64,000 nt of DNA from Apis mellifera. Its lineage: Eukaryota; Arthropoda; Insecta; Hymenoptera; Apidae. Made by a program: the position numbers and the translations under genes. A model generated the notes under the pieces. That model saw only the letters and a list, made by a program, of their open reading frames with translations, had not been told where the DNA came from and did not search any database. The stretch lies in NCBI RefSeq assembly GCF_003254395.2, contig NC_037639.1, positions 13,993,037 to 14,057,036 on the forward strand, written 5' to 3'. Positions 47,414 to 61,400 of the stretch are shown in pieces. Position 1 is the stretch's first letter. The number at the start of each line of letters is the position of its first letter.

Positions 47414-50400
47414 TCTGGCTCGAATTACTCGATATGATGTATCTTCTGCTCAACGACCACACTCGATGCTGAATTCGAATCCGCGCGAATTCTTGCGACG
47501 AAACTCGTCGAATCGCGTCATTTCCAAATAGATCCCTCTATCGGGATCTATCTATGAAAAAGTCGATCGACGTACGTATATTGGAAGCGACATGAAGAAA
47601 AAAAGAGAAATTGAGAAACGTGGAATCGCGACGCGTGAAAAACTGATCGTTCGTATCGAAAAAATGGTTGCTTTATATTCGATCGATCGTCCCCCCCTCC
47701 TTTTTTATTATTTTTCCTCTTCCTTCTTTTCTCTTCCTCTTTTTCTCTTTTTCCTCCCCCTTTCCCGCGATCGCGGACGAACCGTGTATTTTTCCCGTGC
47801 GCCGATCGGGATATTGGCAGCGCCTAATGACAGTGCACCGAGCACGCTCACTTCCGCCGTTGCACTCGCAATTATGGGGGTGCGATTTCTAATAGGAGGC
47901 GCGGCGCATGCGAAACGCAGCCGACGACAAGCTTTCGCAACTCGAGGGGTCGTCTTAAGTGGAAATCGGGACGAAACGGATTTACTTAATCGGTTTTTCC
48001 AAGACCGATCGGTCAGCTTTCGATCCAAAGAAAGAGCGTATCTTTTACCTCTTCTCTCGACGGATTCTCTGTTCATCGAAGAAGATCGTGGAAGAAATGA
48101 AACGATTTCTTTGTTTCGAGGGATTCGAATTATTTGAGAATTCGTGATCGAGAGAGAGAGAGAGAGAGGAAGCGACGAGTTTGTTCAGGTGAATAAACTC
48201 TGGACTCGGTTTATTAAGTTCGCAATAGAAGAAACAAAGCAAGGACAAGTTCGACGCGCTCCCACACTGCTGAGAAAGTTACCATTCTAGTTCCTACCTA
48301 TGCTCGTCTATGTAATCGGCACAAAAGTTGTTTTAAAATTTTACTAGGCTCGCATTGACCTACTATTTCGCGATTGTAACACATCCATATCCAACCGCCG
48401 ATTAATCGTATCTTTTGTAATAAAAGTAATCGTTAAATTTTCAATGCTCGAACTATGGAATAAACTCGTAAGAGCAAGATTATTGTTGCCATTAATACAT
48501 CGACGTATCAACGTTCGATAACGTAAAGATTCGATCTATAAAATCATCGTTTTTATCGTCACAGAAATTAAAAATAATCCAAATAATCCAAACAGAGTTA
48601 TTATATTCGTTCTGCTCAAAAAAAAAAAAAGAAAAGAAAATAATTTACAAATAAGTTATAAACGATTACAAACGAACCGTTGAAAACTAATTAATTTTCT
48701 AAACAGAAGGAGAAAAAGAGAGATACTCGATCGGATTACATATATACATTCGTAAATTTCGTAACGTATCGCGAAGCACCGTTAAATCGGTTTACTGACC
48801 GGCCTTAAGCGGTTTTATCGCGCCATACCGTAGCACCAGATGTCGAGCGAACACCTTTTATGGTGCAGATCCTTTCAAGGTCGTTGCTCGATAGAATCAC
48901 AATTACCTCGACGATCGCCGATTCCATTTCTTACTTCTCCCTTGATTAGAAAGAAGAGCGAATCAAGAAAAGAATCCATTCTTGTTTCGTGCAACAACAT
49001 CGAGTCGCGTAAATCGATTTTTCCTTTTTCTTTTTTTTTTTTTCTTCCAATCAATCATTCTTCCTTTCTCTCTGTGGATTTTACAAATACGTGGATACGA
49101 AAAAAAGATGGAACGATGAATATTTAAGCAAAATCGTTTAATAATGGAATAATCCGTGTCTATATTCGTCGTTTGTAATTTTTTATGCGACGTTCGCGTG
49201 TTTTTCAACAACAACAACGTTTCGTGCATTTGAATTCTTCGTTGAAATTCTAATTTTTGTTTATCTTGTACGCAGTATTTTTATTATATTTTTTTTCTTC
49301 TTCTTTTTTTTTTTATATATTGCAGATACATTTCCTTCCAAGCAGGATTATTTATTAATAAAGTTGAGACAAATTATTTCTTTTTTCTGTTCCGGATCAA
49401 TTACCACGCGATTAATTTGCAAAATGTATTTTTCTCTACGTATTTTATTCATTCTATGCAAACGTAACACGGTTGACCGATTATTCTTTTTTTTCTTTCT
49501 CTACGTACAGAAATTTCTCCTGGTTTTAACAATTTTTTTTTTTTTTAAATCCCGATCGATTCGACACAAAGTTCCAGCAAGGATCCTAAAAGAAAAATTT
49601 GTACATACATTGACAATGGTAAATCGTGACGTTTTTAAAATAGATTTGCAAAAAATTTCGCGTTTTCGACCTCTTTCGCCATGTCGTACGGTCAAAGTAC
49701 GGGAATAAAACCAAATACCTTTCACTTTATATTCTATTCTGCGATTATTACGAAACGATAATTAATAATTCCTATTTTTTTTTTATTAGTTGCATAAAAA
49801 TTCACACGATTACAACACGAATCGCGAAAACGCGAAAAACAAAAACGCGAATAAAGAATTCGAGAGAACGAATAATAAGAACGATACCGTTGTTTTCCCT
49901 TCTAGATAATAATGATAGATATATTAATGATTGTATACGGGCAAACGACATAACAACACAACATGGTTAGGCGGCTTTCACGTGAATCATCCTATTAAAG
50001 ATATATCTATTATAAACGGTTTAATAATTTAATAATCTTTTTTAATAACGGACACGCTTGGGCAATCGTGGTACGGGTCACAGAGGGGAGGGGAAAAAAA
50101 AAAAAAAATTGGAACGAAGCCACTTTCTATCGCTCTAGATCCATCTGGTCTCCTGGTTAGGTAGGGACACATTCGTCTGTGCTGTTTTTTTAATTATTAT
50201 TATTATAATTATTATTATTATTTCCTGTTAGTTCTTTTTTCAAATCGTTCGAATTAACGAGATCCACGGGAAAAGAAAACGGGCTCCATTTCGTATCGAT
50301 AATCCTATTTTTTTTTGTTGGAAAGAAAGAGAGGAAAAAATTCGATCGAACGAGATTTATCTTCGAATATCGGTTAATTTATCTTATTAAGAGAGATAAA

Positions 50401-53400
50401 AAGAATTGTCTGGTAGCAGGATAGTATAAAGTGAACTGCTTGATCGTTACGACTCGGGTCGTAAACGCTATGAAATATAACCGTACAAAATTGCAGCGGA
50501 AAAAAAAAAAAGTGAGAGGATTATGGGAAAAACTGGTTGCCGCCATACAATTTTATCAATGTAATGTTGCACGGTTCACATTTAACACTATTTCAACTTT
50601 CGTTCTTGGTTCGATCGGTTACCTGTTGCTTTATGGGTCATCAATAGCTATTGCATCTGCGATATTTTAAATATTATACAAATAAATATAAATATATATA
50701 AATATTCTAGAAAAATTCGAATTAAAAAACCTCGTAAAATCGTAGTTTCGAAATTGGAAAATTCGAAATTAATTCTTAAAATAGCTTGCGAAATTTTCTT
50801 TTTTTTTTTTTTTTTTTTTTTTTTTCAGTGTAGAATGATTATCTGATAGGATCGGTATATTACAGCACGATCAGTCTCCACTTGGGGCTGGAAAAAATCG
50901 AAGAGGAAGAAACGAGAAGAGGAAGGGTTAGCAAAAGGGTAACAAAGGTGCCTCCGTCTAGCGATCGTGGATGGAAGCAATAATAATCGAAGACTCTTGA
51001 CTATCGATTCACAGGTTTCTATGACAGTCGGTAAAATCACGATCGATCATCGGCGATCGAGCGAACTTAACCTAACCCATCCGATATACCGTTCTCGCTC
51101 TACTTTTTTCTCTAGAAAATCGGAAGAAACTTTTTCTCTCGTTCAAAGAAAGAAAGAAAGAGAGAAATTAAACCGTAACAATTAACAAACGCGGATCGTA
51201 CGTTTTTTCGTACTTTTTCTTTCGTTTGGAGCAAAACTATCGCTTACAAAAATTGCTTATTCCTATTCCAGATCGGTTCCTGGTTTAGCAAACGATCGGT
51301 TTCGTGCAAACGGCGCGAATCACAAGGTTAACAACATTCGCGACACGATCATTTCTCGAATGATCCACGATTACTATGATTCCGGCTGTTTGATGGCGTC
51401 CAGCGCGCCATGTTGCGAAACATTGCCGTTAATTGTCGTTGAACTCGGCGAAGTTGAGCCAAGTTTATTTTTATTTCCACATGTCTCAGTTCTCTTTTTC
51501 TCTTTTTTCTTTCCGTCGGATAATTGCGTTAGCCGGCGATTAACAGGATTATTATTAGCGCAACTGGAGAGAATTTTTCAAGCTTTTATGCGTGCTATTT
51601 TCGCGCCAAGATTCTCGCGGGGGGGAAAAAAAAATTTTATCATTAATTCGAAACTTAAAGCATTACGCTTTTCGAAATTATGCCGATATGCATTGTCCTT
51701 GAAAAAAAAAAAAACCATTATTACGTTCGTTATTTGTGCCACGTGAAAGCATGGCGTTGAAGTTAACAAGGATGCTACGGGTTTTAAATCATTTTTCCCT
51801 CGTTCGAGCCTTTGTTCGGGAAGGAAAGCCTTCGTAACTAATTATATCACGCGTTACCGCGTGATATATATTAAGTGACATAAGGGAATTCTGGTCGAAG
51901 AAGCGACGAGTTATTCGCATAAATAATAAGAGTGAGGAAACTGTTTGTCCTGCGTAGAAAACTAATCTAAAAATCGAATTACCATCCAAATCGATCTTAC
52001 GAAATATCATCCATTTTCTTTCATCACAATGTATCTCGTCGCTCATTGATTACCGTCATCGATTCTCAATTAAATTCCCATTACGAGGAATTATACATCG
52101 CATTTACATTTTCAGAAATACGACGAATTGATTTTCGATCGGAAAGAATTGCGCGAACAACTCAGCGAATCGATCGATTTCGAAATAATTTTACATTTAT
52201 ATACACGGAACGGGGAAAAGATCGTCGCGGAAAACTAATACAGATTCGTTTGGCCGATCGATAATTTCCTCGCCAATCGGATCGAATGCAAATTCCCAAT
52301 TTTACGTAACAGATTATTATTAACGTTTCGGCTCGACGATAAGTAATCGGATTACATACGAGCGTATTTGGAGAATTCGTCGATCCGGTTCGAAAGTCGC
52401 GAAACATGAATCATCCACGGACGGTGTCGCTTCTTTTTTTTCTTTTTTTTTCTTCGAGTTGCAGTGATAGAATCGTGTCACATGTCACTTTCACCATCGT
52501 GCATATCTGATACATACGTCATTTTAAAAGGATGGCCCTGTTAAATCATTATTGGAAGGAGTTAATAAGTGAAGAAGAAGAGAGTAAGAGAAGAAACGAA
52601 TCCACGTTGTTCGTATTATATTCGCAATTATTGACGATCGATAAGTTGTAATTTTTTTTTTTTTGTTTCAAACTCATAGAACGAATAGGTTTAATAAACA
52701 AGTTTTCATTGGTTATAATGGTCGAACGAGCGAAAAAAATTTTTTTTCTTCTTCTTCTTCTCATTTTTTTTCTTTTTTTTTTTTTGCAATAAATATTCAT
52801 CTCTTTCAATCTCGCGAGTTTTTAATAAATTTGCATTTAACGAGACAAATATTTTCATCTAGAATAAATCAATTGCATAGTTGAACGTCAATGCGACGAT
52901 TCAACCTCGATAAATTATTATCGAGAAATGAGATTCGCGATTTTACACGGAATCTTAACTTTGTATATGTGATGAAACGAATACTGTGGAGGAAAAAAAA
53001 AAATAAATAAAATAGAAAAATCTTAACCTAACTGCAACATAATAATAATAATAATAATACATAAAAAAATATGTATATATATAAATGTTATCTTTATATA
53101 ACACCATTACAAGTTATTTTCAAGCTTCTTGAAAACGAAGCAATTAACTGAGAATATCGTTAATGTTCCGTTAGCGATTATAAATATATTATTAATCAAC
53201 GATTACATGAATACTTTTTTTATATGAATATTTATGAATATTTATGAATACACATTTTTATGAATCATTAAATACTTCAGATAAACTAATGGCGACTAAT
53301 TTTTCGTCGATTTCCCCTGATATTTATATTTATATAAAAGAGAAGAATAATAGGTATTGTCATTAATATTCAATAACCTCCATTTTATATACCTTCGAAA

Positions 53401-55089
53401 CTTTTATCCGATAATGGAATTAATAACGAATGAACAAATTTCTTGCCAAGTTGCCAGCAACGAGATTGCGATCAATTTGTGAATAAAGAAAAATTACACG
53501 CGCGTGTAATATTTCTTCTGCTTCGTAACATAATTATAACAATAACGAGTCGGGAAAAAAATTACCGTACAATCGGGAGCAAATTAAAATTAATTTAATG
53601 TCGTGGACGTCTGTCGTCATCGTCGAAAGCGACCCGAATGCATAAGAATATCGAAACGGAGAATAATTCGATCTCTCGAACTGGCAACATTATCGTATTC
53701 GCTTATACGATAATAATTTATCGGAACGGAGCGGATCTCAGTTTCGTTACCGTTTCGTAGCCGAGTGAAAAGCGATCTCGAAGCGGACGAGACACGCCGA
53801 AGTTTCTTCGACGACAAGTTTCCCGAGGGCAAGGAAAAACGCGCGAGGAATTCATTAGAAACGAAATCGTGGCCAATTCGCTTGGCAAACGTTCCAGCGT
53901 ATCTCTAAATCGATGAGACTGGTGGAATCGTCGTGACGGGAATAACGAGTAATCGGAACTGGGCAAGACAAAGAACGGCTTCGAAATACGAAACACGTGG
54001 AATATTATATCGTAACCCGTGTGGATTTTTCAGGGAAAACTAAGTAATAAAATTAATTTTACCACGTTTTACTACACCGCGCTCGGCCAACCCGATATCC
54101 GGATGCAAAAATAATATCGAGCTCGTTTTATTTTCAATCGTGGTTTCCTCGAGCGAGAACCGGAAACTCTGTTCGAAGGAACAAGACAAGTTTATATTGA
54201 TTTCGGATCTTGAAAATATCGTTGCGTGAATTTGTACCGTTTTATCCATCGTTTATGCAGACACGAAAATAGACGATCCATTTTCTCGCCGAGATATTAT
54301 ATAAATTTGATCGAAGAGAATAATCCTTCGATCGTTTCTTCCTTCTCGTGGCAAAGACGAACGAAAATCGAATCTCAAAGGAGGATATTTTCCTCGAAGG
54401 AAGGAACAATCTAGGAGATGAAAAGATCGATTATCATTCTAGAAGAACATCTACGAAAGCGGAATCAAATCGTATATGAAAGTGAAACGTTGCATAACGT
54501 CGAAAGTACGTTCCAAGATAAATTTTTTGAGATAAATGCCGTTGAATGAGTTATTAACGAGCCGTCGTTGAGAAGACATTTATATTGGAATTTATATCAA
54601 TCATATGACGGATAATAGTTTCGGCAAATTTTTTTCTTGTTTACAACACGAAGAAACAGGATAGAAGTGTAAAGTCGTGTGAAGATTTTTCTTTTTTTTC
54701 CTTCAAATTCGATCCGACCTCGAATTGTTATTATAAGAGAAATAATTATAATTGTATGCGTCTGCGTTTTTTCTTTTTTTTAACTCTAATTCTCATAATT
54801 GATTAATTAAGCACGATTGAAAGATTCTCAGTTTCAGCCATAAAAATGATGATTGTTTTTTCCTCGTTTTTTTTTTTTTTTTTATCGTTTGAATTGCTGG
54901 TAAATAAGCGGAAACGCATAACAAAATACGCATAAATTCACTTACGACGTTTATAATGCCAAACGAACTGCAAATTATTCGCGTGTCTTCGTAAAAATGC
55001 GAAACTTTTGTCGTGGAAAAAAAAGAAGGAAAAAAAAAAAAAAGCGTTTGGGTAAAGCGTTTGTTCCGAGTTTTGATATCTCTTTTCAG

Positions 55090-55218
55090 ATTGCCTACGC
55101 GATTATAATAAAATTCAAGGTCACGAACAAGGTTCAGGGGGACACGAAGGGCTCCTACGTAATTTCGAGCGAGTTCAACCAGAATTCCTCAAACTTGCTG
55201 TATCGACCTTGCGTTTAA
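55090..55218 (+). CDS. orphan exon-like ORF (possible terminal exon)
   Basis: A good acceptor (ATATCTCTTTTCAG) opens directly into a phase-0 frame of 42 codons ending TAA. It begins IAYAIIIKFKVTNKVQGD and ends NLLYRPCV. Base composition is less AT-rich than its flanks, as for the real exons here. I could not find an upstream exon carrying a start and signal peptide, so it may be a relic exon, part of a noncoding RNA, or chance. Confidence 0.25.
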   Translation: MAYAIIIKFKVTNKVQGDTKGSYVISSEFNQNSSNLLYRPCV

Positions 55219-55410
55219 CGAACGTTCTTCAATACTCGTTTTATTTCTTCTTCTTCTTTTCTTTTCCTCTTCTTTTTTTTGTAGCGCTAGTACAAATAAT
55301 AAAAAAAATTACAAGGAAATCTCACGTCAGAAACGTGATAAACCGGGTATGAAGAGAATAATATAGAAAAATCGTCTCTCTTTTCTGAAAAGAGTAAAAC
55401 AAATTTCGTG

Positions 55411-55415
<5 letters not shown>

Positions 55416-55442
<27 letters not shown>

Positions 55443-55443
55443 T
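55416..55443. repeat. (TA)n microsatellite
   Basis: About 14 TA units, 200 bases after the orphan exon-like ORF. Confidence 0.88.
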
Positions 55444-56899
55444 TCTGTCATCTAACGTGATGCGAACAACGGTGAATTAAATTATTCCATCCGAGAGAAT
55501 ATTAGAGAGAAAACGTGAAGAAACTTGGCGCAAGAGCGACTTTCGACATCGGTTACCAAATTTTTGACAAAATCGAGTGACGAACACGCGGAGAGAGAGA
55601 GAAAAATATCTCGTTCCCCGAGATCGATCGATCGTGACCGATTTCTTTGCCGAGAATTATCGATGCGTGTCTCGCCTCCTTTTCTTTATCTCTCTCTCTC
55701 TCTTTCTCTCTCTTCGTTCGATTTGATGATGAATGAACCGAATACGAGGTCAATTTCTAAGATTCGAAATAATTGGACAAACTCGTGTAAAAGATATCGG
55801 TTATTGCACGAGGCAGTGGTAATAATTTGCGTGGTAAACGGCGATGAAATAAAACGGCGGAATTTTATAAATTTCAAGCAAGTTTCTAGTTGAACAAACA
55901 ATCGGGCAATAACTTGGAACGGATAGTTTTGCGGTTGTAGGATCGAGACGGGACGCGGATCGATCTTTTCCACGAGATCGTAATAAGATTTTCACCGCGA
56001 TACCGAGATTTATAAACGTGAAGAGAAGAGGGGAAAAAAAAGATGGCGGGAGATTATCGAGATAAATCCGATCTATTATACCTATTAGGATTATCGAGTA
56101 ATTGCTGGAAACTTTCTTTCTGCAACTGTCTGATTAAGTGCGAACTGTTGTTGGTATTCATGGGCCGCGATGAACCTGGAGCACGTCTGACCGCGCACGG
56201 GAGGAATCTACTGAGAGAATCTTTCCAACGCCTCTCGATCGAACCTTGTTCTTCCTACTCCTTCATTCGTGCCACGCTTTGCAAAAGCGCGATTAAAGGG
56301 AGATTAAATTATTCGTGGACAAAAATCGGGACGTTGTATGGTATCTTGTATCTTGTAAAATGTAAAAAAAAAATTTCAACACAGGTTGTCGTATATAATA
56401 AGATGCAGAAAGCGAAAGAAAACTAGTATTTTTTTCTTTTTAATCAATCAACAAGAGAGAGAGAGAGAGAACGAAAACGATTCGTTTTGAACGGCGCGAA
56501 ATATCCGATATTTACATTGGAGATAACGACACGTGCCGAGTTTTTTCGCAATGACACAATTCGCGTAAATATTCATCGGTCCTGGAACATCGAGGATAGA
56601 TTCTCATCTCTGACGAAAAAAATTTCGAAAAATATAATCGTATCGACGGCAATTGAGTACGTGGACTTGATGATTATTCATCGAATTCATTCGCGCGGAC
56701 GAAAGAAAAGAGAGGAAAGACACGAGACGGATGAACACTTCCGACTCGTGGATGTTCACGGTCGTGCGGAGGATCTTGCACCGATCCTCGGCCAGCGTCT
56801 GGGGACGACCCCTTCTTAAGGATCGCGGCGCGTAAAGAAAGAGAAACGGAGAGGTCGGAGAGCGAAGTGTAGCGTGGTGGTAGCGCCAGTCCCCTCCTT

Positions 56900-57051
56900 C
56901 TAATAAAAGCCGCTCACTAAGCTCCGTTACACAGACAGTCACAGAAAAGTCGAGGAGAGCAGGAGCCGCGGAGAGCTCCTTTTCCATTTTCCTTTACGAA
57001 GTTTCAAAAGTTGTATCGTGTCGTTTGCGAATCGGTGGTGTGGTGAGTTTT
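56900..57051 (+). promoter_or_regulatory. candidate promoter and leader exon of gene H
   Basis: A TATA-like CTAATAAAAG at about 56899-56908 is followed about 30 bases on by CAGACAGTCACAG, a plausible start region. A leader of about 115 bases then ends in a strong donor (GTG then GTGAGT, donor G at about 57052). It would splice to the acceptor at 58311-58320 in front of the signal-peptide exon. Confidence 0.4.
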
Positions 57052-58344
57052 TTCCATTCGAAACGTGACAGATTCGTCGATGATGTCGTGAACTCTTTTT
57101 TTTTCTCTCTCTTTTCTCTCCTCCTTTTTTCTTCCCTCTCTCTCTCTCTCTGTCTTCATTTCGATGTTCACTCGCGCGAAATATCGCCCCACGTGACGAC
57201 CTGACGTGTTCCTCAACGAGAAAATTATCGAGCAGTTTGGAGTTTCAACGGTTTGAAGATTAAAAAAAGAAAAGAAAAAGAAAAAGAAAAGAAAAATCGG
57301 ATTCGAATTGAAATATCTTCGTCGATGAAAAAATTAATCGAAGCAATTCCAAGTCGAAACGCTCGATAATTTCTCAGGTGCAGGAAAAAGAAAACATTTT
57401 GCCGGAGTGAAAATATTGAAGTGAAGTGATAGCAACAATATGCATATGCATAGAGACAGAGAGAGAGAGGGAGAGAGAGAGAGATAATCGAAACTCGACT
57501 TTCCAGATTGAGGAAAATATTTCCATTGAACCGTGACAATCTCGCGAAACGCACGTGTCTCTGCCTCTCCGCGTTCTGCCTCGTCATCCCAGCTTTCCTG
57601 CTTATTTATTATTCGTACATTTCGTTCGAATAGAAGTAATCGATCGACAAAAGTTTCGTCGACCAAATTAATTAACGAAATTCGCCAATTTCGTCCGACC
57701 TCGAGTGAGCATCGAGTTACACCATCGAGTGCGACACGGCATGAATCTATATTATCTCGATGTGTGGCCACCATTGTATTCCGCCTCGTAGTTCGCCGTT
57801 GCAATTATAAATTGAATCGAGCGACACTTGCATTATAATTTTCGATTTATTGCGCAACCAGTCGATAGAGAAATTATTACGGGTGTAATAACGATAAGTA
57901 AATAATAAAGAAAAAGATATTTCCTGTAAAAATAAATTATCGTTCGTCCCTTCTTAAACGATCGTCAAAGTTGAGGGAAAAAGAGAACAGAGACGCGTGG
58001 GTTGGATCATTTCCTCGATCGATCTCGAATTCGTGACGAGACTCGGATCGCATCTTTCGACGAGAATCTGAGATCGCCAGCGGCGTTCCACGACTTTCAT
58101 TCGGTCGAAAGTGATAGTTTCGAGGCTGGATACGAGAAAGGAGAGCTATCGCTCCCTCCTCCACGATATAGATATACTCCTTCACCTTCTCGTCATATTT
58201 CTTCGCGATCCTTTCGCAAGCGTTTCCGCATTTTCGATCCATGATTATTTACAACCCGTTCGAATCAATTTGAAGAGGGTATAGCGTTCTTTCTAAACTA
58301 AACTTCGTTTCTTTTCGCAGATTCACGCAAAAGAACGAAACGAA

Positions 58345-58388
58345 AAAAAGAAGAAGAAGAAGAAGAGGAGGAGGAAGAAGAGGAAGAA
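58345..58388. repeat. AAG/AGG-rich purine tract in the gene H leader
   Basis: An imperfect (AAG)n(AGG)n run lies between the acceptor at 58320 and the start codon at 58407, so it is part of the 5' untranslated sequence. It is a possible splicing-enhancer-like tract. Confidence 0.7.
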
Positions 58389-58406
58389 AAATAGAGAGCA
58401 ACGAAG

Positions 58407-61400
58407 ATGAAGATCATCGTAATTTTGGCAACAGCCATGTGCATGGGTTCGGTCATCGCGTATCCACATTCCGAGGATCAGCAGATTAAATCCGAGGTAA
58501 GTCGGCCGGTGTGACCAACACCTGTCCATCTTGGAAACTTTGGAATTTGTACGTCTCCCCGCCGTGGGCGATGTATAATCTTGACATTGCGATCCCCGCA
58601 TAGCTGAATATTCTTCACAATGTTGCAATCTCTTGAACTTGGCGGCATCGATCGATAATAATTCCGTCGATAAAAAAAAAAGAAAAAAAATTCCACTCCA
58701 CTCCGATGTGTTCGATTCGATCCTCCTCCCGTTTCGAGAAAAGAATTCCTCTTCGTCTCGGAGCGGAATTCAACCAACCTCTCCACGCCGAAAGGTGACG
58801 TAAATCGTGATCGACAAAAACAATCGTTACGACTTCGGCTTTCTCTGTGTCACTGGGCCAATTCTCCCCATTTGCTTATTATTTATCCCTTCGTTTATTT
58901 ACATCAAATATTCGATACAAAATATTTACATTCGATACACGCGAAGAATATTTTCTCAAGGAGAAGAAAATGTTTTTCGAAAAACAAGTGGAAAGAAACG
59001 TGTTTTCTCGCGAAAAATCTGCGAGACGATGGGGCATTTCTCGATCTTCTCGAAAATCCTGGATTTCCGGGCGTTCGTAAGATCGTCGATTCTTGGAAGG
59101 ATCGATGTTTCACTTTCGATGGAGCCTCTTTCACTCGGATCGTAGCGGAGTGCTACGACCTCGATCCGGCGCTTCTAAGATCCTCGATCCTCTCATCGGC
59201 GCATCCACGTCACGTGTAATCCCCGTACGTACACACGCACACACCCACACGATATGTTTGATTTTCATTTACAAGATCGCCGACGACGATGACTCGTTCG
59301 CGCCGGCGATGGAAGTTTTATCGCCACTGGGTTTGAACGACCTTCGGATGGAGCATCGTAAGATGCATGTGCAAACGTTTTAATTAATCTGATCGTGACA
59401 TTGTCCAGAGAACTAATATTGACAAAACAGGGAATTTCCTTCGTTTATCGTCGCTTAAACAACAGCGATGCTAATCGTTTTTTTTTCTCTCTCTCTCTCA
59501 AGCGAGCGGGAAAATAACGCGAAAATAATTTTTAACTTTTCGATGGATTCTTGGAAGGATCGTTTTATTTTATTTTTTTTCAAATATGCCGTGTATATGT
59601 ATATACATATACGTCATACACGCGAAAGCGATTTCGCGATTCTCGCATGGAACGATTCTTCTTTTTTTTTTTTACTTTTTTTAAATGGGAAAGGTTAGGC
59701 AAACGCTAGTGGGAGGAACCGAAGCCATTCGGTTCTAGGAACGGCGAAGCGTAGAACGACGAAAAGTCGGAGCTCTCCTCTTCTTCGAGCCGCTCGACAC
59801 TTTCACTGGCCGCGAACACTTACAGGGTTACACCGGACACTTTCTTCGCTCGATCGATGCCCAATGGAAAGCGCGTGCGTATGTGCACGCGCTCACGTGC
59901 ACGCGCGTGTTCCTGCCTCCTCCGTCTCCTCCAGTGGTTCCCAAACTTCCATTTCTATCAATATCTTCCATCCCATCCGCGGAATCAAATTCGTTCGAAT
60001 GTATAATATAAAATATGTAAAAAAGGGAGAATCGTAAATGGAGTCGCGTTTTCGAAGATCTAGCGGCGAATTTCGGAGATTTCGATGCCGGCGCGGACGC
60101 GATCCTATCGCGTCGTGCAACTCCAACTCTGTTTCGTTTCTTCTGGAGACCTCGTTGTTTCCAACTCGAGAAGGAAAAAAGAAAAAGAAATAAAAAATAG
60201 GTTCAAGATGATTTACCTTGCGAGAGGAGATTACGACGAGCGTAAAAAACTAGTTGCGAATGTAGATAACAGCCGGGGACAAATATCGTAACAGCTCGGA
60301 CGTGAGCGTTGTATATAGGGGAAAGTGAACCACGGTAACCAGGTTGAGCAACTTTTGAGTACGATGACCGTCCTAGTGGCGGAATAGCTTAATTAATTTG
60401 ACGAATAATAAATTTGCGCATGGATTTTATTGCAAAACGCATCGGCAAGTTCACTCCGTGAGACGCATAGACGAGAAAGAATAAACGGAATGAACGCAGC
60501 GTGACGCGAATTCTTATAATATAATGATAAATAATAAACGGTATAAGAGATCCGACGCCTGATTTGAGAGAGTTGTAACGACCGTTTTGGTCGAGCATTG
60601 AGGATCCTTTCCCTCCTATATATAAAATTATATACATGAAAGTGTACGAGAAGAGAAAAGAATTACCACGCGACCATTTCCTATAATATAACTCGAATTC
60701 ATACAGCGCGTAATCGTAAACAAACGTAACACGTAACCACGATGCAACGTATAATCGCTTATATTATACATTAATTGGAAAAATTGTAAGAGATATGGAA
60801 GCAGATGTGTAATAATCTGCTCGTTAAACGGTTTTCGCAATTTTCGTTTCACTCGCAAGTTTCCATCCAATTTTCTACTAACTTCGCTCCGCAAAAAGCG
60901 GAGCGGCACGCGTTTGATTTCGCGCGATTTTCGATGACGAAAATTGGCGTGCAAGAAGAACTAGGAAACTGCAGAAACTAAGTTTATGCGTCTCTCCATG
61001 CGTCATTGCGCAATCCCCCAGCCTTTGCGTTGTCCCAACCTGTCTCTTCCACCTGTCTTTTTTCCCAACGATACTCCACCACTTTTCTCGCGGATGGAAG
61101 AGAGCGAAGAGATCGATCGGCCGAAATACGACCGTTGTACGAATAATTGCGCGAGAACGGTTTGCAGCAAAGAAGGGAAAAAACACTTTTTTCAGGCACT
61201 CAATCGATTGATGCTGATCGAAGCCGACAACAAGGACGCCCTAAGGAGCAAACGGACGATCGGTATCCTGCGTGAAGTGTTCCCCGAAATTTCTCAGGTG
61301 AGCCGCTGCCGAAAAACGCGAAAAAAGAAAAGAAATCCTGCAGACGGCCAGGACACGTTATCGATGATGAGGCAAAATTCACTTCCCACCCTCCCCGCCC

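Larger units (their letters stand above)
47414..56900. other. 9.5-kb gene-poor region between genes G and H
   Basis: The first 550 bases are CpG-rich and probably hold the gene G promoter (divergent from gene H). The rest is AT-rich with T/A runs (for example 50802-50825), a GA tract near 48150-48168, trinucleotide ATA runs near 53042-53060 and one orphan exon-like frame at 55090. No RNA gene or further multi-exon gene was recognised. Confidence 0.35.

Noticed and set aside
47592..48137. 181-codon plus-strand frame and an overlapping 122-codon minus-strand frame
   Set aside because: Both are compositional, in the CpG-rich block upstream of gene G; no signal peptide, splice support or family motif.
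50431..50670. 79-codon frame with a hydrophobic C-terminus
   Set aside because: AT-rich, non-ATG start, Lys run from an A tract, no flanking splice or promoter signals that fit.
59088..59566. Local repeat of GATTCTTGGAAGGATCG at about 59088 and 59546
   Set aside because: Only a 17-base match with no surrounding similarity; not enough to call a duplication.
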